This document shows, in pieces, positions 1-11,659 of a stretch of DNA of 64,000 bases (the stretch's first letter is position 1; the number at the start of each line of letters is the position of its first letter). The stretch lies in the NCBI RefSeq assembly GCF_029852145.1, contig NC_079977.1, forward strand, positions 13,512,640-13,576,639, written 5' to 3'. The position numbers and the translations under genes are program-made. Source of the DNA: Microplitis mediator. Its lineage: Eukaryota; Arthropoda; Insecta; Hymenoptera; Braconidae. The notes below the pieces were generated by a model. It searched no databases, was not told where the DNA came from, and was given only the letters and a program-made list of their open reading frames with translations.

Positions 1-59
1 GTGTTTAACAAGTTTTTTTTTTTACTATAAAATTTCTCTTGTTTTTATCAAATAATTGC

Positions 60-340
60 TTTGCCGGTAATAGTCGGTAAAATACCCAGACCCAACTCCT
101 CCCGCCGTCCAGGAAGCTCGTTTTCCCTGAACCCTCCATACTAGTAAATTTCCGCGTCGTGAGTTTGGTAATTCTCTCCAAAAATTACCTGGCGTCCAAC
201 GGGAACTGCAGGTAAGCCATAATTAAATTGTACATAGAATTCTCGCTGGTTAGATTCCCAGCCGGGAATATCTCGTGACAAGATAAATTGAGAAAAATAT
301 AGACAGCCCGAACTGGGAATCGAACCCAGACCAATTCGGT
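60..340 (-). repeat. tRNA-derived SINE-like fragment, head lost
   Basis: Read on the minus strand, the segment near 305-325 contains GGTTCGATTCCCAGTTCGGG, which fits the RNA polymerase III B box (GGTTCGANNCC) of a tRNA-derived SINE. A non-tRNA body follows down to about position 60. The matching A box would lie just above 340, but the mariner-like arm starts there, so the head appears cut off. A chance tRNA-like stretch is possible. No tRNA fold can be completed. Confidence 0.35.
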
Positions 341-342
341 TT

Positions 343-946
343 TTTTTCTCCACCTTACATTTACTGAACATCTAACGCAAAAATAAAAGAAAATCCGGAA
401 AAAATGAATTTTCTCATTTTAGTAATGATTTCACAAATTAAAGAACAAAATTTGTTACGTTAATTGTTTTGTAAAACTTTGAGCAATTGGCCCGGACAAA
501 CGGTTCCATGGATCAATCTGGAAATTTCCAGGGTTTTTGAAAGTACACTAAGCTGTAAAATGACCTGGAAACATTGACCTTTCCATCAATATTTGCAAAG
601 TAGCGATAAGTTGACTAAAAAACCAGAAAATGGCCATTTTTCGTGGGTTTTTCAAATTGGTCTTAAGGATGAAAAAAAGTTTTTTTTTCAAATCGAAACT
701 GAAGATTGTAGGGAATTTATTCAAGTTTCTCAAACTGCCCTTTAAATTACTGTGCGACCATTATTTGCTGAGATATCGATAATCACAGACGAAAGGATTC
801 TTTTTCATTTGAAGACTGATATCTCAACAGCAAATTGTCGTTTTTTCATTTTTTCGATACGATCATTTCTCCCGAAAATACAGCCTTCCAAAAATCACTA
901 AAAAATTTATAAAATTTTCTTGTTCCTTTAATTTTTTGGATAAGTG
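343..946. mobile_element. Single arm of a palindromic Tc1/mariner-like element
   Basis: This stretch matches the right arms of the palindromic elements at 55236-56995 and 62391-64000, from the ACCTTACATTTACTG centre-side block to the outer end GGATAAGTG at 946, followed by TA. Only one arm is present and the other was lost at the junction with the SINE-like sequence. No transposase is encoded; the short open frames here are arm translations. The TA next to the end and the sequence AAAAATTAAAGGAACA (read from the outer end) suggest Tc1/mariner ancestry. Confidence 0.6.
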
Positions 947-948
947 TA

Positions 949-1450
949 GTATTAGAAATTTTCCAAGACAGTATTGTAACGAGTCCCAGAAGTATGGCGC
1001 TGTTTATTGTACTGTATAGTACTGGAGCTATTGTATTGCTCACACATATGCATAGCAGGCCCGGCGAAACAGCATGGCCCTGAGACCCATACTACGATCC
1101 GAGGGGACAACGCTACTAGTTTTTTCCGCCGTAATTTTTTGGGTGTCAACTAATGTATACTGTCGTATTACCGCCAAAACTATATAGATGACGTTAGACT
1201 AGATTTATCTGCCAAAAGCCTCGTGGATACGGCAACGCAATATGTGCCTGGCGGCTATACTGAGATTGCGGCGTCCGCGATAACTATCACCAATGTTACA
1301 ATTCCCGCAATGGTCGAATCATCTATGCATACGATTTTACAACGTATAAAAATCTTCGATACCATACAATATGGTGTTCATGCCCATACTGGCATAGTGA
1401 TATCCACAAAATATTTCTTACCGTGTAACATTAAAAAAAAATCTGTAAAC
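949..1450. other. Unassigned sequence, richer in GC than its surroundings
   Basis: About 500 bases between two repeat blocks. An open frame at 1223-1495 (+) encodes 90 residues that I do not recognise, and it runs into the dispersed GGGCCAGCCC repeat. There is no convincing start context, splice site or homology. It may be an old element body. Confidence 0.3.
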
Positions 1451-1454
1451 CATC

Positions 1455-2015
1455 TGAACCTGCGGGCCAGCCCTGACACTTTTCGCTATTTTTGAGCTTA
1501 TAAAGCTCGAAAACATTATTGTCAATAAACTTTCTTCAAGTTCAAAAATAGTATTGTCGCACATTCCATTGCGAAAATTCAAGTAATAAACAATAAGTAA
1601 TAACCATAAGAAATAATGAAGTAAATTGTCGTTTTTTCAAAATTTACATCAGCAATATCTTTGGAAATAATGAACCGATTTTGGCGTTCAAAATGGCATT
1701 TCACGCAGTTTTCAGACCTCTACATGGAAAAAATTTTTAAATAAATCAATTTCAGAATTTGATCAGCTTCAGAACTTGATAAAACGTGTCGATTGCCACC
1801 TCAACCATCAAAATCGGTTAATTCGTTCGCGAGATATCGTAGGAGAAGGAAATGCTAAAAAATGTTTTTTTACAAAACAATGACATACAAAAGTATTTGC
1901 GAGCTCGAAGAGCTCGAAAATGTATTCACAATAATGTTTTCGAGCTCAACGAGCTCGAAAACAGCAGGAAGTTTTGGGGCTGGCCCGCAGGGTCAACTGA
2001 CAGACCGATTTTTTT
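1455..2015. repeat. Dispersed GCGGGCCAGCCC / GAGCTC repeat, two copies
   Basis: Two copies of a dispersed repeat in opposite orientations. One begins around 1460 with TGCGGGCCAGCCC; the other ends around 2000 with GGCTGGCCCGCAGGGTCAAC. Between them lie self-complementary words of the type TTTCGAGCTCNNNGAGCTCGAAAA. The same block recurs at 34930-34985, 54305-54415, 57255-57370 and 58560-58680. Adjacent low-complexity text on gating by 'cgattgccacctcaacc' also recurs. It is non-coding; the 1852-2187 open frame is a by-product. Confidence 0.6.
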
Positions 2016-2189
2016 TTTGTGTGTCGGATTCGACAATAAAAGACGATGTGCAAATTTTTGTGTAACGCGTTTTAGAGCCGAAACAGTTTGTTACACTCAC
2101 TTGAACTTGTTAAAAATGTTATTTGCGGTTTTCGTTTTATTTTTTAGTTGCACGTACGATTGGTTGAGTAAAAATAAAGGAAAATAAAA

Positions 2190-3205
2190 GACTAGATTTG
2201 TTGATTGTAATGGAAATTTAAAAGCTAAAAAATGTCTGGTCGAGATTCTCGGGATTAGTAACGATGACATTTAGATACTTAAAAAATTATGTTATGTACT
2301 TTTTTTTTCATTTGCAGTTTACTGAGATATTTTTTAAATTTGAACCATAAAAGAGGAAATTCCATTAGGAAAAAAAAAAGTTCAATGTTCATTTTGTAAA
2401 TTAAATAATTTAAAAGTTATCTGTAATCGAGCTCAATTTCTTCCAAGATCTTGATAGAAATAAAATCGTTTAAAAGTTTTAAATAGATGAATCTGGCGAC
2501 AAAATTTGAAACAATATAGAATAATTAAAAAATTAATTTGTGCAGTCAATTAAAAAAATTAAAATATTTAATTCCAATTATAAATTGAAAATATCAACCA
2601 AAATGCTCAGCATATTGGGCCTCTCTGAGATGTTATATTATATTTAAAAAAAAAAGTATATCCGTATAGATAGAACAAGACGCTGTCCCAAATGTATCGT
2701 ATCCTTTTATATGCCACGCAGTTAACATTAAATTTCTTGCTATGCTTTCCCTCTACGTGGGTGTCAATCTGTAAAGAAGATCACGTAAAACAAGTTTTCG
2801 TTTAAATCTGCGAAACAACCATAGACATCTTCAAACCCTGTTAACCTGCTCGGTCATATTCTCAGCGCGTATAAAAGATATACCGTAAGTGATGGAGTGA
2901 GGTGACAGGTTGCCACAAAGTTAAAAAGACTTGTAACAAATTATTACTGATGACATGCTATCACTATTATTCTAGCTCATGTCACTCAAATACTATTCTA
3001 TTTATTTATTTTATAACTTATATTATTAATGTAGAAAAATTTCTTGATTAAATTTTTTCTTAACTTTTTTAATATCTCGATAAAAAATTTTCAAACGCTC
3101 AACTCATGTCGTCTTTTTCATAAATTTAGTAACGTTGTTCATATATGTATGTATATATACATATATATTATTCATACAGTGGCTGGGTTATTAGTCACTT
3201 CGTAA
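2190..3205. other. Intergenic AT-rich sequence, nothing recognised
   Basis: No open frame, RNA gene or terminal repeat that I can support. It contains a short TATATACATATATA-type microsatellite near 3140-3170 and poly-A/T runs. Confidence 0.5.
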
Positions 3206-3412
3206 TATTTATGGAAATAAATTGTCAAATTTTGATAAACATAAAAGGTTGCTAGATTGATATATCGATAAAAAATATTACGCAGGTGGTTTTACTCAAT
3301 AAAGACCTTCAGATTTATTTCATGTAATAAAAAAGGTTTCAGTTGAGTAGAAAACTCCTTTCAGGCCAGACAATTTGAATGGAATACGACTGAAAGGTTT
3401 AGAGCAATTAAA
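3206..3412 (+). promoter_or_regulatory. Conserved upstream region of IR copy 1
   Basis: Roughly 200 bases directly before the IR copy 1 start are nearly identical to 18640-18849 before IR copy 2 (for example ATGGAAATAAATTGTCAAAT, GATATATCGATAAAAAAT and CAGGTGGTTTTACTCAA). A weaker third copy lies at 23480-23560. The shared block marks the start of each duplicated unit and presumably holds the promoter and 5' leader. I see no certain TATA box or initiator. Confidence 0.5.
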
Positions 3413-3517
3413 ATGATTAACTTAATATTGAGTTGGAGTCTTTTGATGAATTTGGTAACTGGACAAATAAATATAACAATTAATAACAGTGGCGTCACTT
3501 TATTCAACAAAATGATG
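3413..3517 (+). pseudogene. IR copy 1 exon 1: start codon and signal peptide
   Basis: ATG at 3413 opens a 35-codon exon whose product begins MINLILSWSLLMNLVTG, a typical hydrophobic signal peptide for a membrane receptor. It ends at an ATG|GTACGA donor in phase 0. Copy 2 has the same exon at 18850-18954 with one visible residue change (LLM to LLI). It is too short for ORF callers and was found by comparing the two copies. Confidence 0.7.
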
Positions 3518-3862
3518 GTACGAAAAATTTTATGAATCAAATATTTATTAAAATAACTCTTTAACTATCTAATGTCGGTAAGGAAAAAATAATCCGACTG
3601 ACTTTTTCGATAATTTAATTTCCTACAAAGAACGTGTTTATCATTTTTTTCTGTTTCTAATTAGAAAGTTATAGAAAATTTATACACACACACTCGGACA
3701 TCCTTCTGAAAATAGTTAAAATATCTTCCTGGGATCTCGAAACGTCGTCATCTGATTAAAACGCAATTTTCGAAAATCGGGGTGAAAACGATAACTTCCC
3801 AAAATTTTGAAAATTAACAATTTTCTTAGCGGGAAGTTAAAAAGTTGGGTACTCATCTTAGA

Positions 3863-4162
3863 CAGTAAAAAATATTGTGTGAAATCAACACAGTTTGTGT
3901 GTTAAAAAAGGTTGACACGAAATTTGTGTTGAAATTTCGACACAAACTTTGAGTAACCCCTTTTCAACACAAAGATTATGTTAAAATATCGCCACAAGAG
4001 GGCGCAAAGAAAAGCACAGTAACACACATAATGTGTTAATAAAGAGTGTATAACACATATTTTATGTGACAAAATAAAGTGACACAAATTTTGTGTTGGT
4101 TTAACACACTACAATTTTTAACACAAACCGTTTTCGACACAAATACACAATATTTTTTACTG
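3863..4162. mobile_element. 300-bp MITE with CAGTAAAAAATATTGTGT ends
   Basis: The inverted ends CAGTAAAAAATATTGTGT (3863) and ACACAATATTTTTTACTG (to 4162) enclose dense copies of the words AACACAAA and TTTGTGTT in both orientations. It lies in IR intron 1 and is absent from the same intron of copy 2, so it inserted after the duplication. No target duplication is clear. It has no coding capacity; two short minus-strand open frames are translations of the repeats. Confidence 0.7.
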
Positions 4163-4428
4163 TGGATGATTAAAAAATTCATGAAAGTAAGACTAAGTAT
4201 AAAAATGGGGTGTGTCATTTTTATTCTATTCAATACTCGACTAATATCATGATTTTAATGCGATATTAACGCGTAAGCTGAAGCTCGAAAAAAATTTTGT
4301 CGGTTCTCGGACTTCGAGCCTCCTAGCCGTCATTTGCATGTGTGTGAACATTCAATTCATTGACTTAAATCATAGTAATAACAATGATTAGCTAATTGAT
4401 TCAATAATTTTTAATTCTTTACAATTAG

Positions 4429-4939
4429 AGAGATTTGTTTAAAAGCTGTGGAACGGAATTGGGAACAGTTGGATATTGGACAAATGGTGAAAATTTCCAA
4501 TTGTCCAATGAAATTAGTGATATTGTTGTGATTAATAAATACGAAATAACGAATGAAATAATAGCGCATCGAGAAATAAGGACTTTTGTAATTATTTTTG
4601 ATAACTCAAACAGCTATCCTTACTTCCATACATTTGACCACCTGTCGGTATTTAAAATCAAAACAATGTTTATATTTGACAAAGATAATACTTTGGAAAT
4701 CATAGACATATTAATAATATTTCAAGAATATCAAGACAATTTCGAAAACTGTCAAGTATATATATGCATAATTCCAAAATATGAAAAAAATATAGTTAAC
4801 ATATTAACATTGAACTCTTTTGCTGATTATGCACCGCCATTTTGGTTTAAATTGGACGAAATTGAAGTTGTTGATTATCACGATTACTGGAGAATTTTGG
4901 GAGGTCCATACTCCCGGGAAATTGGGTTCAATTTAAAAG
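4429..4939 (+). pseudogene. IR copy 1 exon 2: extracellular N-terminal domain
   Basis: The exon opens at the acceptor ATTAG|AGAGATTTG in phase 0 (first residues RDLFKSCGTELG), continuing cleanly from exon 1. It encodes about 170 residues of the poorly conserved amino-terminal domain and ends at AAAAG|GTAAGC in phase 1. The open frame continues to 5010, but those extra 23 codons are probably intron, because the phase-1 donor matches the acceptor at 12149. Copy 2 aligns throughout. The exon itself has no stop. Confidence 0.7.
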
Positions 4940-6220
4940 GTAAGCCTAATTTATTTGATGAGAATAAAATTACTGAGAACGCGATTTATTATCTAAGACT
5001 AAAGGGTTGAGTTTAATATCTAAATACGTGTGACTTGCCTTAAAACTGACAGATTAACACAAAATAGTATATTACATTATTAGGATACTAAGATAGTCTT
5101 TATGTGGCGAGGGCAATGTTTTCAAAACGTATCGTCGTGTCCCATGCACGGCCAAGGGCGTGTACTGAAATCATTGCACACGTCAGATAAAAACTATCTG
5201 AGTGTCCTACTATTAACTACAATTTATGAAGCGAAGTCTATGGCTGTTTAGCGACACGGTGCACCCACAAAAAAACAACAAACCATCGACTCTAAAATTT
5301 ACAATTTATATTTAATTGACTTAAAATTCTTCCGGATGTTTTAATTATTAATTTAAATATTTATTAATAAAAGAAATTCAGCAACAACCACGTGTTACAG
5401 CACCTTACATGTAATGAATTGATGTAACGATATTTAGTGTACTAGCCGTTAAACATAAATTTTGACGAAAAAACTTTTAGTCGCTCAACAAGATCTTGTG
5501 ATAATTCATGAATCTTTAGACGCGTTGTGAAGTTTTATTATACCACTTACTTTTCGCAATGCAAGGTGGAAAACGGAGAAATCTATGTTGTTTTTCTTTA
5601 ACTTCTATGCACCGGTCGATAAACAGCCGTTTAAGGTTCGCAACGCAGACGTCATGATATGCGCTTATCAGATCTGCGTTAAATAATAGTACATTGCATT
5701 GTGAGTGGATTAGGTAAGTCGTTATACGTGAAGCTCAATGTTTGCTAAACACATTGTAGTTGACGGATGAAGACTTCACCCACGTGCTATGCACTATACC
5801 TTTTTCAACAATCATCTGATTTTTGTGAAATATTATATCAGCGAAGTAAACCAGGTGAGGCTCTAAACGATACTAGTTCTTGACTTCTCTCACCACTCAT
5901 TCCTTACTGATTTCAATTTATAAAAAAGAACCAACGTATTCATACGTAGGCACTGAAATAAAAGTTGATAGATTGATTGTACTACTCATTCTGAATACAT
6001 TTAGTGTCGAGATTATGTGCTTTAGTGATAATAGTAGAGTTCGTTTTTGAGAGCAGTTGATAATGACTTTTGATAAAAGTGTTTATGGATTCAAATGCGG
6101 TGTTTATGACTCCATAAACACACGCTGTTGAAGAACCTGGGACGCCATTTGTTTTTTGACAAATTATTCACCACTGATCGGTCAACGGTCATTTTGCGTT
6201 TGCTTTGCAGATATGATAAG
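4940..6220 (+). other. IR copy 1 intron 2, ancestral left part
   Basis: This intron sequence aligns with 20103-21950 of copy 2 (for example AGCGAAGTCTATGGCTGTTT and TGCACCGGTCGATAAACAGC). It is therefore original gene sequence rather than transposon. No further exon is apparent. It ends at the 8-base target duplication ATGATAAG (6213-6220) of the hAT-like element. Confidence 0.6.
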
Positions 6221-6466
6221 CAGGGCCCGAGACTTTGTGCTATAAGGTTAGCTTTAAATTCTTCTCGGTAAAATGACCAATAATTGTTAAATATGTGAGC
6301 AAGTTCACTGTATTTACTAAACTATACTACATGTGTTGGAATGCGGAACGCGGAATTGGAAATTCGATTCCTGAATTTAGCCTGCTAACCATTCCGTGGT
6401 TTGTGGAATAGAAGTGTTGTTTAATAATATTAAGGGTAGAGATAGAAGATAGTATATATGCGATTA

Positions 6467-6610
6467 GGGCCAGTTTTTTAAACCGGGTTAATTTTTAATC
6501 TGGGTTGACATTATTATTGCTGGTATATCTATATTATCAATGTATAGAAGTATGCTAGCAATGTTAATTAAAACCTGAATTAAAATAAACTCGGTTTAAA
6601 AAACTGGCCC
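6467..6610. mobile_element. Harbinger-like MITE in the left hAT arm
   Basis: A 144-bp element with ends GGGCCAGTTTTTTAAACC and their inverse, flanked by TTA (6464-6466 and 6611-6613). The 3-base TTA duplication fits PIF/Harbinger. It is non-coding and nearly palindromic. Confidence 0.65.
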
Positions 6611-6973
6611 TTACTAAAAGACTAAATCGTACTAAGTTCACTTAGGACTCAGTTCGGCCAAACATGCCCGTAGATTGTAAAAAATATTGTTGATTTATAT
6701 TTTTAGGTGGATGGATTTTTAGCCAGATGAGAATTTTTTTAAAACATAATTTCCAAAACATATTTTCCTACAATTTTTCTTTATTGTAAAAAAGTTAAAA
6801 AATCTCTAATTTTACAGCTTTATTATAGAAGGAAAAAATGGAGTATGTATAGGTTTCCAGAATTAGGTTTTCGAAATATTCTCACCTCACATAAAATTCG
6901 TCCACATAAGGTGCTAAATCCACTATATTTCTCCCTATTAAAATCCTATATGTTCAAATAATGTTCAACTTAA

Positions 6974-7070
6974 GGCTAATTTTTCAAACCGCATTTATTT
7001 TTAATCTGGGTTTAAATTAATATAGCTGGTATATCTTTATTCTATAAATGTATAGAAATTAGGATGATTT
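6974..7070. repeat. Remnant of the GGGCCAGTTTTT MITE family
   Basis: A degraded copy recognisable by TTTTTCAAACCGCATTTATT and the central GCTGGTATATCT word shared with the intact MITEs nearby. One end only. Confidence 0.4.
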
Positions 7071-7368
7071 GCTTGAAACGGCTATTTTCTTATTTTTCAC
7101 CACTTGAAAATATTATTGTAGACATTCTGATTTAATTCTCTATAAGTCAGCCGCATTTTAGGTTATCGGCTCGCCGTTTGCGGCATTTTGTAGATAATTT
7201 GATACTCTTTAATATTTCCTCGGTAATTTTACTTAGACTCGAATTGTTTTTTGTGCATTGGTTCTGAAAAGCATTTTCTTAAAGATAATATTTGTTTTTA
7301 GTTGATATTGACTAAATACCGGAATGTACAGTAAAAATGCAGACAACGATTTTTTAAAAAATTTTATC

Positions 7369-7700
7369 CTCCACAAAAAAGGTTTTCTTAGTTAAGTGGC
7401 TCAAGTTTTTCGTTCACGTTATACAGGAATTTAATTAATTTTGTAAATAAAATATTTTTAAAAAGTTATTTCGAAGTTTATAAAATTTAATCCTTCGTAT
7501 TTTCATTGATAGATTTAATAATAAGAAAATTATTCACTCATTTAAAGTTAAAATCAAAAAGCATTTGATCGAATTTTAAAAAAAATATATTTTATTTACA
7601 AAATTAATAAAATCCCTATATCACATGAACGAATAACTTGAGCCACATAACTTAAAGAACTTTTTTTGTAGAGAATCAAATTTTCTATAAAATTGTTATC
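7369..7700. repeat. Imperfect palindrome
   Basis: The block at 7370-7470 (AGTTAAGTGGCTCAAG) reappears inverted at 7600-7680 (CTTGAGCCACATAACTT). The interior is AT-rich. Likely a fold-back element or the inner part of one; no target duplication visible. Confidence 0.5.
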
Positions 7701-7728
7701 GGCGTTTTAACTGTAAATTTTGTTATTT

Positions 7729-9041
7729 GTGCAACACTTGCGCGATACTTATGTGACACTTGCACGACATCTATGCGGCATTTGTGCGACACCTGTGCGA
7801 CACTTGCTCGACACTTGCGTGACACTTACGTGACACTTGTGCAACACTTCTACGCGACTTGTGCGACACTTTGACGACACTTATGCGACACTTGCGCGAC
7901 ACTTGTGCAACATTTGTACGACATCTATGCGATACTTGTGCGACACGTCCGCGACACCTGTGCGAAACTTGCTCGACACTTGCGTAACACTTGCGCAACA
8001 CTTGTGCGACACTTGTGCGACACTATAGCAACATTTGCACGACACTTGTTCGACACTTATGCGACACTCGTGCGACATCTATGCGACACTTGTGCTACAC
8101 TTTTGCGACATTTGTTCGGCATTTATGTGACACTCTCGCGATACTTATGCGACACTTACTCGACATTTGTGCGACACTATAGCAACATTTGCACGACACT
8201 TGTGCGACACTTGCGCGGCACTTCTGCGACACTTGTACGACACTTATGCGACACTTGTGCGACATTTGTGCGACATCTATGCGACACTTGTGCGACATCT
8301 ATGCGACACTTGTGCGACATCTATGCGACACTTGCTCGACATTTGTGCGACACTAGTGCGACACTTGCGCGGCACTTGTGCGACACTTACGCGCCACTTG
8401 TGCAACACTTCTGCGACACTTGTGCGACAACTGTGCGACACTTCCGCGACACGTGTGCGACATTTTTGCGACATCTATGTGACTCTTGTGTGACATTTGT
8501 TCGGCACTTGTGCTACACTTCTGCGACACTTGTGCGACATTTGTTTGGCATTCGACACTTTCGCGACACTTGCTCGACATTTGTGCGACACTTTGACGAC
8601 ACTTATGCGACACTTGCGCGACATTTGCGTGACACTTATGCGACACTCGTGCGACATCTATGCGACACTTGTGCTACACTTTTGCGACATTTGTTCGGCA
8701 TTTATGTGACACTCTCGCGATACTTATGCGACACTTACTCGACATTTGTGCGACACTATAGCAACATTTGCACGACACTTATGCGACATCTATGCGACAC
8801 TTGTGCTACACTTCTGCGACACTTGTGTGACACGTGTGCGACATTTGTGCGACACTTGTGCGACATTTGCGCGACATCTATGCGACACTTGCGCGGCACT
8901 TGTGCAACACTTCTGCTACATCTATGCGACACTTGTGTGACATTTGCACTACACTTTTGCAACATTTGAGCGACACTTGGGTGACATTGGTGAGACATTT
9001 TTGTGACACGTGCGACATTATTGCGACTCTTGTGCGACACT
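7729..9041. repeat. 11-bp minisatellite, about 119 units
   Basis: A tandem array of the unit TGCGACACTTG with substitutions (for example TGCGACATCTA, TGCGACACTTA). Because 11 is not a multiple of 3 and the unit contains no stop in any frame on either strand, long open frames arise in all six frames, the longest being 354 codons at 7905-8969. They translate to repeats such as CDTCATLVRHL and are not genes. Some longer stretches recur within the array (8024-8190 and 8647-8790), showing higher-order duplication. Confidence 0.9.
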
Positions 9042-9134
9042 TCCATTCGATTCCGTACCGCATGATATGCTCTGGGTCAAGTTAATTAAGCTTGGGTTGA
9101 GTGATAAATTGGTGAACATCCTAAAAAGTCTGTA

Positions 9135-10420
9135 CAAAGGATAAATTGATGAATACCCATTTCCCAGAATTCAATTCTGAATCCAATGCACCAACCGCCA
9201 TATTTTTAAGAGTGTCTAAACGATTTTTCGCAGAAAACTCACTTCTCGACTAGACTATTTGTCTATCTGACATTTTTAAGGGGGATAGCCACTGTGAAAT
9301 TTCAAAAAAAAAATTTTTTTTTTTTTATCAAATCAAAATGTATATGTTCAAAAATATGTATCTAGAGTTTTATATGAAAATTCCGAATATTTTCCAAGTT
9401 ATAGTCATTTTTGTGACAGCGCGTAAACTGACCGTTGCATCGACTAAAAACTTTAAACGCGTTTTTCTCGAAACTATTTTTTTTGAACTGGTGGTATCTG
9501 TAATTTGCATAAATATGAACCAATTCGCAACTTTTTTTTGCCGTATTCGTCTATTCAGTAGCTAACGTTGTACGTAGGGGATTTTGAAAATTTCGATTTT
9601 TAAGATTTTTTAGGGCTGTTTGAATCCAAAAAAATGCGAAAAAATTTTTAATATGTCGCCATTTTTTTTCAAATCCAAATTTTCAAAATCCCCTACGTGG
9701 AACGATAACCACATGCATACAGATTACAACGCCGTTTGTTTTTTTTGTTTCTGATAATCCGTTTTTGAGTTAGAGATGACACCGTGGTGAGGAAAATTTT
9801 TTTGCTGCTCCAAAAAAATGCTTATAACTTTGTTACAACATAATATTTTTTGATGAAAATTTAGGAGAATTATCTTCAATGTATACATTATAAAACAAAA
9901 AAAAAAACCCGATTCCCAAATTTCTTTATTATTCCAGTCATAAAAATTCCCGAAAATCACCTATTTTTTTGATCCTCACTGTGGCTATCCCCCTTAATAT
10001 TTATATTTTAACAAAGTTCAATAGCTTGTTTTTTTTAAATAAATAAATGCATGCCTTTAAACTTAATTACTTTCACAGTCATTCAATTTTTCGTGCTTAG
10101 TGAATCATTTTACTAAACAAATTTGATATCATTAAAATGATTGCAAAAGCTATAATTTCACTAGATGTTTTCCATTTACACTCTGTATTAACATAATTTT
10201 TTTTCTCTAAATTATTTTTGAGTCATATGATAATCGTATTGAAATTTTTACATTTCGGCTATCGGTAATCTAGAATTTTGGGTTAATCGGTAAAAAATAT
10301 TTCCTACTCAGCCTATATCAACGTGTCGCATTGAATAGCATTGATTCGGATTGACAAGACGGCCATTCCAAAAACAGGATTGAATCGGATAGAAAACTGA
10401 ATGCGATTTCGTTTGCTGGG
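9135..10420. mobile_element. Truncated CCCAGCAAAC-ended element
   Basis: Aligns with the right half of the element at 41669-44349, including the TTAA-flanked insert, and ends with TTTGCTGGG at 10420. The left end is missing; homology starts about 9135, soon after the minisatellite. The 10318-10569 minus-strand open frame spans its end and is not a gene. Confidence 0.6.
9280..9993. mobile_element. TTAA-flanked MITE, copy 1
   Basis: A 714-bp element with ends GGGGGATAGCCACTGTGA and inverse, flanked by TTAA on both sides (9276-9279 and 9994-9997). The TTAA target suggests a piggyBac- or Kolobok-type transposase acting in trans. The open frames at 9338-9565 and 9724-9960 have counterparts in the second copy, but they are short, shift relative to each other and look like arm translations. 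Confidence 0.65.
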
Positions 10421-11009
10421 AGAATGAAATGCTTTAAACAAAAAGTTTGAACAAAAATTTTTGTAAATTCTACTATTTTTATCACGTTTTTATTATAATG
10501 TAAGCTCTCAAAAATCAAACTGTAAATTATAAAATCGCTTAATTCTTCACATGATGAAAATTTATTCATCGTATTTAATTCATATCATTATTAATCTGAG
10601 TTTAAGTTTTTAAAAAATGATCTAAAATACTAGTCATGAACCCAGTAATTATTAATTATGTTTTTGTTCAAACTGATTTTCAATTAAAAATTGAGAAAAG
10701 GTGTGAATTTAATTAAAGACATAATTTTCATTGGATATTTATATTTGTAATTGATAATTTACATTAATTTGATAGGTCAATTCTAGTAATATCAAAAAGT
10801 AAAATGAATTTAATTGAAAAAAAAAAGATTTTAATTAAAATTGGAATGTATTTAATTATTAGTTTTTGTTTTTAACCTCAATAAATGAAAACTCAATACG
10901 TTTCCACGTAAATAAAATTTATTGTAAAAAAATTTGAAAAAGTTTGACATGCCAAAGTTCTGAATAAAAAAATAAATTAAATTAATTCAATACAAATTAA
11001 AATTTTAAA
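10421..11009. other. AT-rich interior of the hAT-like element
   Basis: Poly-A/T-rich sequence with no recognised repeat end, open frame or RNA gene. Confidence 0.4.
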
Positions 11010-11296
11010 GGCCAGTTTTTCAAACCGAGTTTATTTTTATCCGGATTTCAATTAATATTGGTAGAATATCTACATTAAGGGCCAGTTTTTCAAACCGAGT
11101 TTATTTTTATCTGGTTTTTGATTATCATTGCTGGTATATCTATATATTATTAATATATAGATATATTAGCAATATTAATTAAAACCCGGATAAAAATAAA
11201 CTCGGTTTGAAAAACTGGCCCTAATAGCATGTAGATATACCAGCAATATCAATTTAAACTAGGATTAAAAATAAACTCGGTTTGAAAAACTGGCCC
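11010..11296. mobile_element. Harbinger-like MITE carrying a nested sister copy
   Basis: The outer element has ends GGCCAGTTTTTCAAACC (11010) and GGTTTGAAAAACTGGCCC (to 11296). At its centre sits a second complete member of the same family (11079-11221), flanked by TAA on both sides (11076-11078 and 11222-11224). The family inserted into itself at a TWA target. Confidence 0.7.
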
Positions 11297-11659
11297 TACG
11301 TTAAACTTTATTTTAACGTTTATGATTTTAATAGTAACAAATATAGTGGATAAAGCACTTTATGTGGAAAAATTTTATGCGAGGTGAGAACATTTTTAAA
11401 ACCTTACTCTGAAAACCTATACTTACTCCAATTTTTTGCTTCTATTTTAAAGCACCTAAATTAGCGATTTCTTAACTTTTTTACAATAAGGGAAAAACGT
11501 AGGAAAATATGTTTTGGAAATTATGTTTTAAAAAAATTCTCATCTGGCTAAAAATCCATCCACCTAAAAATCTAAATCAACAATATTTTTTACAATCTAC
11601 GGGCATGTTTGGCCGAACTGAGTCCTAAGTGAACTTAGTACGATTTAGTCTTTTAGTAA

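Noticed and set aside
1223..1495. 90-codon gene
   Set aside because: No homology recognised; its end is inside a dispersed repeat.
4940..5010. Open frame continuation as the true IR N-terminal end
   Set aside because: A strong AAAAG|GTAAGC donor at 4940 matches the phase of the acceptor at 12149, and the joined protein continues properly into S1.
7905..8969. 354-codon open frame as a repeat protein gene
   Set aside because: All six frames of the 11-bp array are open because the unit has no stop codon; there is no start context, splice site or non-repeat domain.
7729..9041. CRISPR array
   Set aside because: The units are contiguous with no unique spacers, and the DNA is clearly eukaryotic.
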